Assembly (NCBI GenBank): GCA_002172675.1
Contig: NETF01000020.1
Location: 1-64,000, forward strand
Reading direction: 5' to 3'
From: an unicellular cyanobacterium SU3
GTDB taxonomy: Bacteria; Cyanobacteriota; Cyanobacteriia; Cyanobacteriales; Microcystaceae
DNA length: 64,000 nt
Position 1 is the first letter of the stretch, and the number at the start of each line of letters is the position of its first letter. Position numbers and translations under genes: made by a program. Of the stretch, positions 57,322-64,000 are shown piece by piece. Below the pieces are notes generated by a model. It saw nothing but the letters and a program-made list of their open reading frames with translations, was not told the origin of the DNA and made no database searches.

Positions 57322-58245
57322 TTAGTATCCATATTGATTAACTTGAGGGGGTTGAATTCCGTAATTAGGTTGGGGTGGGGCTTGATTTGTTTGATTAGGA
57401 GCATTGACATTGGAATTGCCATTACCATAAGCATTGGGAAACTGAGTGGAGGAAGGGTTGACAGGCACTGGTGCTGGACCTCTACCACTCCCATAGGGTT
57501 GAGTATAGGGCTGAGGAGGGGAATAGGTATAGGGGTTATTAAAGGATGGATCAGAAGAAGAATTGCCTCTAGATGCAGTTCCAGAGGTGGGATAGTTGGG
57601 GCGTGTTGATCTAGTTCTTGGGGAACGGGGCTGCTTATTTTCTTCAGGGGAGGGATCAATAGACGAAGATTCTTGAGAAAAGACATCTTCTATGGCATCT
57701 TTTAGGGGACTTTCCTGAGGGGTTTTACTGGCATCAAGGGCGCTATCAGGTAGTTTAATTGGTTTGCCTGAATCTTTAGAAGGAGTCAGAGGAGGAAACA
57801 AAGAACCCAAATCCTTTCGATTAGGCATTAGTGGTTGAAATTCAATGGAGGGATTAGATGGGTTTAAGTTTGGATTTTGTTCATCGGGGGAGAGAGGCAA
57901 ATCAGAAGGATTACCGCTATTTTCTTGGATAGGCTCCTGCAAGGAGCTGGTTGGTACTTGGGAAGGTTGAGGGGGGAATCCTTGTGAATTGAGGCGGTTT
58001 TCTTGTAAATCTTGTATGTTTACCCCAACATCAACATTGTTTCCCACTTCTCCTTCAAATTCTCCCTCAATTGGCGATGTTGCTGTATCATTTCCTAACC
58101 ATTCAGGATGACGGGAATATTGCCAAAGAACTACAGAAACCAGTCCTACAATGGCGACTGATCCCCAAAGTTTCACACTAGCTAAGGGTTTGAGTCCTGC
58201 AATCAAATAACGGAATGATGATTTAGAGGGTTTAGGATGAGTCAT
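57322..58245 (-). CDS. Pro/Asn-rich single-helix membrane protein
   Basis: A 307-residue protein with a short cytoplasmic head, one membrane helix at about residues 27-45 (LWGSVAIVGLVSVVLWQYSR) and a long low-complexity outside part rich in Pro, Asn, Ser and Gln, ending GIQPPQVNQYGY. Nothing enzymatic is visible. It may be an envelope or secretion-linked scaffold; that is a guess. It is 87 bases from the RNase H gene and is divergent from gcvH. Confidence 0.6.
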   Translation of the reverse strand: MTHPKPSKSSFRYLIAGLKPLASVKLWGSVAIVGLVSVVLWQYSRHPEWLGNDTATSPIEGEFEGEVGNNVDVGVNIQDLQENRLNSQGFPPQPSQVPTSSLQEPIQENSGNPSDLPLSPDEQNPNLNPSNPSIEFQPLMPNRKDLGSLFPPLTPSKDSGKPIKLPDSALDASKTPQESPLKDAIEDVFSQESSSIDPSPEENKQPRSPRTRSTRPNYPTSGTASRGNSSSDPSFNNPYTYSPPQPYTQPYGSGRGPAPVPVNPSSTQFPNAYGNGNSNVNAPNQTNQAPPQPNYGIQPPQVNQYGY

Positions 58246-58433
58246 GGCCAGACCTTGATTGAGTCGTTCTTCATTTAGTCTATCTTAGATTATCGAAGTC
58301 GCAGTCATTGAATCTTAGTAACAATATTTCAGTTTGGTTAACACTGATAGCTATCTCCAAGACAGTGTAAACTGAGAAAACAAGGCTTTTAGTTAGTGAT
58401 GACTATAACTAAACAAACCTAGTGAAATAAAAA

Positions 58434-58457
58434 TCCCACAGGCATATTGCTGTGGGA
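58434..58457 (+). promoter_or_regulatory. Hairpin in the gcvH leader
   Basis: TCCCACAG and CTGTGGGA form an eight-base stem in the leader, 34 bases before the gcvH start. It is not followed by a long T run. The sequence does not look like a full glycine riboswitch. It could act as an attenuator or simply stabilise the leader. Confidence 0.4.
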
Positions 58458-58490
58458 CTGTTAATGTAATTCTTACTTTGAGGATAGGTT

Positions 58491-58892
58491 ATGGAACTAG
58501 AATTTCCTGAAGATTTAAGATATTTGGATAGTCACGAGTATGTTCGTTTAGATGGAGAAATTGGAACCATTGGTATTAGTGCTTATGCTATTGAACAATT
58601 AGGGGATATTGTTTTTCTCGAATTACCTGAAGTGGGAGACTCCTTAGAAAGAGGGAGCAGTTTTGGTTCGATTGAATCAGTTAAAGCAGCAGAAGACCTT
58701 TATCCCCCTGTCTCAGGAACGGTTATTGATCGCAATGAAGCCATGATCGATACGCCAGAGGTGATTGCTGATGATCCTTATGGAGATGGATGGTTGCTCA
58801 AAGTTCGCGTGGAAAACCCAGATGACGAATTAGAAGATACCATGTCTGCTCAAGACTATCGTGGGATGCTTGAAGGGGAAGACGCAATCTAA
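58491..58892 (+). CDS. gcvH: Glycine cleavage system H protein
   Basis: The lipoyl carrier of the glycine decarboxylase complex. The 133-residue protein begins [20 protein letters not shown], then [20 protein letters not shown] and the lipoylation site [17 protein letters not shown], where the lysine is modified. No P or T protein genes lie beside it. With glyA and glcD in the window it is part of photorespiration. The ATG at 58491 has the ribosome site GAGGATA nearby. Confidence 0.97.
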   Translation: MELEFPEDLRYLDSHEYVRLDGEIGTIGISAYAIEQLGDIVFLELPEVGDSLERGSSFGSIESVKAAEDLYPPVSGTVIDRNEAMIDTPEVIADDPYGDGWLLKVRVENPDDELEDTMSAQDYRGMLEGEDAI

Positions 58893-59003
58893 GATAGCTA
58901 GAGTTAACCTGTCCACCTTGTTGCTGTTCTTGTTGCTGTTGTTTCAGAGATTACCCCCTGATTAAAAGGCTTTGAAATGACAGCAATAAACTCCTAAAAT
59001 TCT

Positions 59004-59117
59004 CTAGGTGACGGGTGTTGCTGTAACCACTAAGTAGAGAATGACAGCTAAAAAGAGAACACAGAGTTTAACGATTAGGTAGGTAATACTATCAGGATAT
59101 AAAAATGGATGAATCAT
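59004..59117 (-). CDS. 37-residue membrane protein
   Basis: A tiny protein, MIHPFLYPDSITYLIVKLC followed by VLFLAVILYLVVTATPVT, with one membrane helix. The ribosome site GGAGAG lies six bases before the ATG. It resembles in size the small subunits of photosynthetic complexes, but its sequence is not one I can identify with PsaM, PetN, PsbX, Psb30 or NdhP. It is too short for routine calling. Confidence 0.55.
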   Translation of the reverse strand: MIHPFLYPDSITYLIVKLCVLFLAVILYLVVTATPVT

Positions 59118-59220
59118 AATTTCTCTCCTGGGGAAATAGTCTGATGCTTAGTCTTTTCCCTACTTCTATTATCTCGTAAACATTAGATTTTGTTGCACAA
59201 ATTAAGTAAAAATTTACAAT

Positions 59221-59532
59221 ATGGTAATCGAGTGGCTTAAATTTCGAGTTTCTCCTGAATCTAGAGATATTTTTATTCAATCCGATAATGAAATTTGGAC
59301 TCCAATTTTAGCACAGTTTCCAGGTTTTCTAGGAAAAGAAGTTTGGATCTCCCCTACTATTCCCGAAGAAATTACTTTAATTATTCGTTGGGAAACCCGT
59401 GAACAATGGAAAGCAATTCCTTTAGATATTTTAGAAGCAACGGAGCAAAAAATGGCTCAACGGATGCAAAATCATTTCTATGAAATGACGGAAAGTAAAG
59501 AATATCAAGTGAGAAAATTTCCTAATTCTTAG
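59221..59532 (+). CDS. TIGR03792 family protein
   Basis: A 103-residue protein of a cyanobacterial family with a dimeric alpha-beta barrel, similar to antibiotic biosynthesis monooxygenase-like folds. It opens MVIEWLKFRVSPESRDIFIQ and includes PGFLGKEVWISPTIPEEITL and IIRWETREQWKAIP. Function is unknown. The start at 59221 has no clear ribosome site. It is divergent from the 37-residue membrane gene. Confidence 0.78.
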   Translation: MVIEWLKFRVSPESRDIFIQSDNEIWTPILAQFPGFLGKEVWISPTIPEEITLIIRWETREQWKAIPLDILEATEQKMAQRMQNHFYEMTESKEYQVRKFPNS

Positions 59533-59573
59533 ATTTTTTTAATTAAGAAGCAATCTTTGATGTGGTTTGTGGT

Positions 59574-59638
59574 GATTGCTTCGGGAATTTTCAGTGAAAG
59601 TCGAAAGTTAATGTTAAATTTTCCCTCGCAATGACAAG
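59574..59638. repeat. Second copy of the GATTGCTTCGGG repeat
   Basis: The ends GATTGCTTCGGG and CCCTCGCAATGACAA match those at 38312-38377, with a different middle. It lies in a 285-base gap that also holds a HIP1 site near 59713 and no gene. Confidence 0.65.
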
Positions 59639-59817
59639 ATAAGTTCAATGTAGGTTGAATTGAGCAATGAAACCTAACAAAATTCAATTCTAATTTACTG
59701 TAATAGTATAAAGCGATCGCACCTCATCTTCAGAAAGACTGATTTATAAAATCATTAACAACACGCTCATCTTAAAAATATCTTAAACGCACACTTTCTG
59801 CTTCAAAAATAAGTTAA

Positions 59818-60513
59818 TTAAAATGGAAGTTCGTCTTCAGTTTGAGAAGAAATATCATTATCAACAGACGAAGAATTATTTTTAGGTTTAGTGAATGCTT
59901 GATAGGACGAGGGTGGATGAAAGTATAATAGTCTAGCACCAAGTAATTCTAGTTCTTGTGGTTCTTGATAAACCTTATAAGCTAAGGTCTTTGTTATAAA
60001 CCAATAATTGCCTTGAGGATCAAATAAATCTGCCATAGCGTGGTCGATACGCTCTGTATAACCTGGCACATCTTGTATTAACTGGTAATATTCAGGACTA
60101 CCATCTTTTTCTAGTTTTTGTATCTCAGCTTCTTGTTTTTTCACTTCTGGTGATTCGTTAATATTAATAGCTACTTGCATTGATTCTGGTACTTCGATTA
60201 AAGAAAATTGTTGAATAAAATCGGGTTGATTAACTTTTGGTTCATTGTAAAATTGAAAATTGTCGGGATAGTCTGCACCAGGACTTCCAGAAAGAGCTAT
60301 ATGACCAGAAGCATCGGTTTCTAAAAGGTATCCATACCTTAGTTGTTTTGGCTCAACATTGAGTTTAGGAAGCTGAGAAAGACGAAAACAATTTTCTTCC
60401 TCTTCCAACAATTTATTTATCTTTTGTTCGAGAATATCTAGATTATTGCAATCTAAACAAGTGGTGAAATTCCAATATCTAAAAAAAACCATTTGCTTGT
60501 CTAAGAAGATCAT
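59818..60513 (-). CDS. Hypothetical protein, no family recognised
   Basis: A 231-residue protein with no signal peptide or membrane helix. Regions are an early CLDCNNLDILEQKINKLLEE helix, a Gly-rich middle (GSPGADYPDN), a charged helix KKQEAEIQKLEKDG, and an acidic tail ending EDELPF. The DELPF end resembles the C-terminal tip of single-stranded DNA-binding proteins (DDxIPF), but nothing else supports that. I cannot name a function. The start has no strong ribosome site and is uncertain. Confidence 0.55.
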   Translation of the reverse strand: MIFLDKQMVFFRYWNFTTCLDCNNLDILEQKINKLLEEEENCFRLSQLPKLNVEPKQLRYGYLLETDASGHIALSGSPGADYPDNFQFYNEPKVNQPDFIQQFSLIEVPESMQVAININESPEVKKQEAEIQKLEKDGSPEYYQLIQDVPGYTERIDHAMADLFDPQGNYWFITKTLAYKVYQEPQELELLGARLLYFHPPSSYQAFTKPKNNSSSVDNDISSQTEDELPF

Positions 60514-60649
60514 AGTGAATAGTTGATAGTTAATTTTGCTTCTACTGACTCCTAAAATTTAACGCTAAGCGCAAAGGTTCCCGAAGTCCCATAAAATGAA
60601 ACCAGTAGAAAACCCATCAAACTATTTGGTTGAACGCAGAGGAACTTTT

Positions 60650-61555
60650 ATGAAAATTGCCATCTTGTCCCAAGATGCTTCATTATACTCAACAAGACGA
60701 CTCAAAGAAGCAGGAGAAGAATTAGGACACGAAATCCGTGTCGTTAACTATCTTCGCTGTTATATGAATATTACCTCCCATAAACCTGAAGTTTACTACA
60801 ACGGTAAACCCCTAGAAAGTTTTGACGCAGTTATTCCTCGTATTGCTGCGTCTAAAACCTTTTACGGTACAGCAGTAGTCCGTCAATTTGAAGTGATGGG
60901 AGTCTTTAGTGCCAATGAATCACAAGCCATTTCGCGATCGCGTGATAAGTTGCGCTGCTTACAAATTTTAGCAAGGGACGGCATCGGTTTGCCCGTTACA
61001 GGATTTGCCCATGCAACTCAAGATATTGACGGGTTACTGGACTTTGTAGGTGGTGCGCCGGTGGTGATTAAACTCCTAGAAGGAACTCAAGGAATAGGAG
61101 TGGTTCTCGCAGATACCAAGAACGCAGCAAAATCAGTCATAGAAGCGTTCCGTCAGTTAGATGCGAACATTTTGGTACAAGAGTTTATCAAAGAGGCCGC
61201 AGGGGTAGATTTACGCTGTTTTGTGGTTGGCGGTAAAGTGGTGGCTGCTATGAAACGTCAAGGGGCCGAAGGAGACTTTAGATCAAACCTCCATCGAGGA
61301 GGGAAAGCAGATATGGTCAAATTGACTCCAGAAGAACGAACAACCGCCGTTAGGGCTGCAAAATCTATGGGGTTAAAAGTAGCAGGGGTGGATATGTTAC
61401 GGTCAAATCATGGCCCAGTGGTAATGGAAGTGAACTCTTCCCCTGGAATAGAAGGGATAGAAAAAGCATCCGGAATTGATGTGGCCAAGAAAATTATTGA
61501 ATTTTTAGCCAAAAATGCTCCTTCTGGGAGTACCCGCGATCGCATTCAGTTTTAG
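60650..61555 (+). CDS. rimK: RimK-type ATP-grasp ligase
   Basis: RimK adds glutamate residues to the C-terminus of ribosomal protein S6; related enzymes make other amino-acid ligations. The start is the ATG at 60650 ([20 protein letters not shown]), giving 301 residues; the frame is open from 60596. It has the ATP-grasp elements [37 protein letters not shown] and [19 protein letters not shown] with the metal-binding acidic pair. Ribosome site GAGGAAC lies before the ATG. The aspartoacylase-like gene downstream may be its partner. Confidence 0.93.
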   Translation: MKIAILSQDASLYSTRRLKEAGEELGHEIRVVNYLRCYMNITSHKPEVYYNGKPLESFDAVIPRIAASKTFYGTAVVRQFEVMGVFSANESQAISRSRDKLRCLQILARDGIGLPVTGFAHATQDIDGLLDFVGGAPVVIKLLEGTQGIGVVLADTKNAAKSVIEAFRQLDANILVQEFIKEAAGVDLRCFVVGGKVVAAMKRQGAEGDFRSNLHRGGKADMVKLTPEERTTAVRAAKSMGLKVAGVDMLRSNHGPVVMEVNSSPGIEGIEKASGIDVAKKIIEFLAKNAPSGSTRDRIQF

Positions 61556-61560
61556 AGAAA

Positions 61561-61588
61561 AGTGAACAGTTACCAGTGAACAGTTACC
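61561..61588. repeat. 14-base tandem duplication
   Basis: AGTGAACAGTTACC occurs twice in tandem, followed by a partial third copy (AGTTAC), between rimK and the aspartoacylase gene. Repeats of this word are common in cyanobacterial intergenic DNA. Confidence 0.75.
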
Positions 61589-61692
61589 AGTTACTTGAGA
61601 TTGAAACTGTTGGGAGTGTCGGAAGAAGATTAATTTTTTCTTCCTTTGCTCCCTATTATTCGTGCTTTAAAATCTAATTCTTAAACTAACTC

Positions 61693-62658
61693 ATGACCAA
61701 CCAAACCTTAGAAATTGGTGGAATGGCGATCGCCCCTGGCCAAAGACAACGTTTAGAGATTCCTGTTGCTCAACTACCCACCAGAACCGCTATTTCTTTA
61801 CCGGTAGTTGTGATTAATGGTCAATATCAAGGGCCTATATTGTGGTTAAGTGCGGCCATTCATGGGGATGAAATTAACGGCGTTGAGATTATTCGACAGA
61901 TTTTAAGCAAAATTAAGGCTAAATTTTTATACGGAGCCATTATTGCTGTTCCTGTGGTCAATGTCTTTGGATTTATTGAACAGTCCCGTTATTTGCCCGA
62001 TCGCCGTGACTTAAACCGTTCTTTTCCAGGTTCTCCGCAAGGTTCCTTGGCTTCCCGTCTGGCTCATTTATTCATGACAGAAATTGTCAACCATAGCACC
62101 CACGGCATTGATTTACACACTGCAGCCCAACCCAGGATTAATTTACCTCAAATTCGGGGAAATTTAGCGGATACCGAGACTTATCAATGCGCTCAAGCCT
62201 TCGGCGCACCTTTAATGATTCATGCTACCACCCGTGACGGTTCTCTGCGTCAAGCAGCCAGTAAAAAAGGGATTCCTGTGTTGCTATACGAAGCAGGAGA
62301 AGCTTGCCGTTTTGATGCACAGGCGATCGAGATTGGAGTTAGGGGAATTTTACAAGTCATGGATCGCTTGGAAATGTATACCCATGCGCTAACGCAGGAT
62401 TTACCGTCTCCCTCTCCTTCCCTAGAAATCGAGAAAACAAAATGGATCAGAGCATCTCGAGGGGGATTATTACATCTAGACGTTAATTTAGGGGATAAAA
62501 TCGAAAAAAAGCAACTGTTAGGCATAATTACTGACGCATTCGGCGAAACTTTAGCAAAAATTCGTTCTCCTGATCACGGTGTTGTCATTGGCCAAGTACA
62601 AAATCCTTTAGTTAATCAGGGGGATGCAGTGGTTCATCTCGCTTTAGTGAAGAAATGA
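61693..62658 (+). CDS. Succinylglutamate desuccinylase/aspartoacylase family zinc hydrolase
   Basis: A 321-residue carboxypeptidase-like protein. It has the zinc-binding SAAIHGDEINGVEI (HxxE), the arginine-rich DRRDLNRSFPG, and GIDLHTAAQPRINLPQIRGN with the third ligand; a beta-sandwich or biotinyl-like domain follows (RASRGGLLHLDVNLGDKI). Members deacylate N-acyl amino acids. It lies 137 bases after rimK. In Pseudomonas a related protease (RimB) reverses S6 glutamylation, but this protein is not a RimB homologue by sequence as far as I can see. Confidence 0.85.
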   Translation: MTNQTLEIGGMAIAPGQRQRLEIPVAQLPTRTAISLPVVVINGQYQGPILWLSAAIHGDEINGVEIIRQILSKIKAKFLYGAIIAVPVVNVFGFIEQSRYLPDRRDLNRSFPGSPQGSLASRLAHLFMTEIVNHSTHGIDLHTAAQPRINLPQIRGNLADTETYQCAQAFGAPLMIHATTRDGSLRQAASKKGIPVLLYEAGEACRFDAQAIEIGVRGILQVMDRLEMYTHALTQDLPSPSPSLEIEKTKWIRASRGGLLHLDVNLGDKIEKKQLLGIITDAFGETLAKIRSPDHGVVIGQVQNPLVNQGDAVVHLALVKK

Positions 62659-62742
62659 ACGGAATTAGTTGGGGATGGGTAACAATCCTCTACCAAATTT
62701 TTCACTCTTGCTTATTGCCTTTTGCCTTTTGCCTTGAAAAAA

Positions 62743-62910
62743 TCATTCCCCAAACAACCAACTAAACAGTAGCAAAAGGATGATTAACAGAATTAAATGC
62801 CCAAAAGAGCCTAAACTGGTGAAGAAGTGAATCGGGAAAATAACCAGTGTATTCGCTGCCAGCCAACTGATAAGAAAAAAAAATAAAACCACAATAATCA
62901 AAAACATCAT
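62743..62910 (-). CDS. 55-residue membrane protein
   Basis: A small protein starting MMFLIIVVLFFFLISWLAAN, with two hydrophobic helices separated by TLVIFPIHFFTSLGS, and ending LLFSWLFGE. GAGAGGG precedes the first ATG at 62910, supporting translation. No homologue or function is recognised. It is divergent from the phycocyanin promoter region and close to TTGCCTT-type repeats downstream. Confidence 0.55.
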   Translation of the reverse strand: MMFLIIVVLFFFLISWLAANTLVIFPIHFFTSLGSFGHLILLIILLLLFSWLFGE

Positions 62911-63245
62911 CCCTCTCTAGTTGAGTAATATAAAGGTTTTGAGACAATTGCTTAACGTTACTTTACAAAAAAACAGCATTTTTTTTAATAATATGTAATA
63001 AATAATGACGCAAAGGCATTGTATAAAATTAACTTGAAGGGGACACAAGTAGAGATGAAGGTCATCTTGAAAACCTCTGATAATTCTGAGACGACTATCT
63101 AGTTTTCTCAGGTTTCTTAAGAAAACTTTTGTAAAGAACTTAGGGAACCGCAGCCATTGTGGCCTGTATTTACAGCACAATAGATGATGGAAGTCCTGAG
63201 TTCTAACCAACTCAACTTATTAAAGTCAAGTAGGAGATTAATTCA
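62911..63245 (+). promoter_or_regulatory. Phycocyanin operon upstream region
   Basis: A 335-base gap before cpcB with no gene visible. It should carry the cpc promoter and a long leader; strong cpc promoters are known to sit in such regions. The right edge has GTAGGAGATTA before the cpcB ATG, a good ribosome site. I could not place a -10/-35 pair with confidence. Confidence 0.6.
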
Positions 63246-63764
63246 ATGTTTGACGCATTTACCAGAGTTGTTTCTCAAGCTGATGCCCGTGGTGAGTTCC
63301 TATCCACCTCTCAGCTAGATGCTCTGAGCCAAATGGTAGCTGAAAGCAACAAGCGTATGGATTCAGTTAACCGCATCACCAGTAACCAATCCACCATCGT
63401 TACCAATGCTGCTCGCGCTTTATTCGCTGAGCAACCCCAATTGATCAATCCCGGTGGAAACGCTTACACCAGTCGTCGTATGGCTGCTTGCTTACGGGAC
63501 ATGGAAATCATCCTACGCTACGTTACCTACGCCACCTTTAGTGGAGACGGCAGTGTACTTGAAGATCGTTGTTTAAATGGTCTTCGTGAAACCTATGTTG
63601 CGTTAGGTGTTCCCGGTGCTTCCGTTGCTAACGGCGTTCAAAAAATGAAAGAAGCAGCTCTCGAAATCGTTAACGATCGCAACAATATCACCCAAGGCGA
63701 TTGTAGCGCGATCACATCCGAAATTTCCGGATACTTTGATAAAGCTGCTGCAGCTGTTGCTTAA
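63246..63764 (+). CDS. cpcB: C-phycocyanin beta subunit
   Basis: The 172-residue beta chain of phycocyanin in the phycobilisome rod. It begins [20 protein letters not shown], has the methylated Asn-72 region [20 protein letters not shown] with the bilin cysteine (Cys-82), and the second bilin cysteine in [16 protein letters not shown] (Cys-153). Pattern and length match cyanobacterial CpcB throughout. It heads the cpcBA operon. Confidence 0.98.
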   Translation: MFDAFTRVVSQADARGEFLSTSQLDALSQMVAESNKRMDSVNRITSNQSTIVTNAARALFAEQPQLINPGGNAYTSRRMAACLRDMEIILRYVTYATFSGDGSVLEDRCLNGLRETYVALGVPGASVANGVQKMKEAALEIVNDRNNITQGDCSAITSEISGYFDKAAAAVA

Positions 63765-63859
63765 TAGAAACCCTGAAGTGGTCAATAAGCAATTTCGTAC
63801 ACGATTTCAACACCGTATTCTAGGAAAACTTAGCAAAACAATCGGGAGATATAAAAACC

Positions 63860-64000
63860 ATGAAAACCCCTTTGACTGAAGCCGTCGCAGCTGCTGATTC
63901 CCAAGGACGTTTCTTAAGCAGCACCGAAATCCAAACTGCTTTTGGACGTTTTCGTCAAGCTTCTGCCAGCTTAGAAGCTGCTAAAGCTTTAACCAACAAA
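63860..64000 (+). CDS. cpcA: C-phycocyanin alpha subunit, 5' part
   Basis: The first 47 codons of cpcA, cut by the window end. The translation [20 protein letters not shown] and [20 protein letters not shown] matches the CpcA N-terminus. The ATG at 63860 follows cpcB by 95 bases, with ribosome site GGGAGAT. The bilin cysteine lies outside the window. Confidence 0.97.
   Translation, partial: MKTPLTEAVAAADSQGRFLSSTEIQTAFGRFRQASASLEAAKALTNK

Noticed and set aside
57285-57686. Minus-strand frame of 133 codons within the Pro/Asn-rich gene
   Set aside because: It is an alternative frame of the low-complexity C-terminal part; the longer frame at 57322-58245 has a start, a helix and coherent composition.
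58246-58490. Possible glycine riboswitch upstream of gcvH
   Set aside because: Only one short hairpin is present; the tandem aptamer sequence signatures are absent.
62762-62947. Minus-strand frame MSQNLYITQLERDD and so on before cpcB
   Set aside because: It overlaps the 55-residue membrane frame, which has a better ribosome site and membrane-like composition.

Overview
The window is chromosomal DNA from a unicellular cyanobacterium, most like the Cyanothece/Crocosphaera group. The evidence is photosystem I genes (psaL, psaI and a second psaL), the cyanobacterial ATP synthase operon with paired b and b' subunits, the start of a phycocyanin operon (cpcB and the first 47 codons of cpcA), many cyanobacteria-only families (Ycf51, DUF1815, DUF3155, DUF3326, DUF3531, DUF3754), frequent HIP1 octamers (GCGATCGC) and AT-rich intergenic DNA. 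The exact species is an inference and cannot be settled from the sequence alone.

Layout. 1-9.6 kb: a pentapeptide-repeat protein, an orphan Phd/YefM-type antitoxin, a Uma2 nuclease-fold protein, a DUF1499 protein, an esterase, tRNA-Gly(UCC), lgt, a PgpH-type HD phosphodiesterase, an SLH lipoprotein and a DUF3754 membrane protein. 9.6-15.2 kb, mostly minus strand: permease, glcD, a RelB-type antitoxin with a broken RelE toxin, then DUF3531, a CPBP protease, DUF3326 and a small conserved protein. 15.4-29.5 kb: sugar-polymer genes, cutA, an OppC-type permease followed by thiL, a fused osmolyte permease/binding protein, two decayed secreted-protein genes, an orphan HicB, purM, a GtrB-like transferase, a PQQ-type propeller, a creatininase, an OmpR-type regulator and hypC. 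29.6-31.1 kb: psaL-psaI facing a divergent second psaL. 31-38.3 kb: conserved small genes, ycf51, a heparinase-like secreted protein, cobH and cobL, then an IS701-type relic. 38.4-44.8 kb: a lone groEL under a CIRCE operator, a complex C assembly-like gene, DUF3155, a histidine kinase, a PEP-CTERM protein and queF. 44.9-50.9 kb: atp1-atpB-atpE-atpF2-atpF-atpH-atpA-atpG. 51.0-52.7 kb: a gene graveyard with a TIR-like C-terminal remnant, an IS1634-type transposase relic and a NACHT-type N-terminal remnant. 52.8-64 kb: glyA, a yeast-type cytosine deaminase, an RNase H-domain gene cluster, gcvH, rimK with an aspartoacylase-like gene, two tiny membrane proteins and cpcBA.

How the genes work together. 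The core is photosynthetic energy conversion (PSI subunits, F0F1 ATP synthase, phycocyanin) with one-carbon and photorespiratory metabolism spread through it: glcD oxidises glycolate, and gcvH and glyA act in glycine-to-serine conversion. Accessory content is modest and largely decayed. I see no intact, clearly undescribed system. The points most worth a second look are the divergent psaL pair, the A10 tract that splits a META/DUF4377-LppP-like gene, the TIR/NACHT graveyard, a 158-bp MITE-like element after glyA, and several tiny membrane ORFs.
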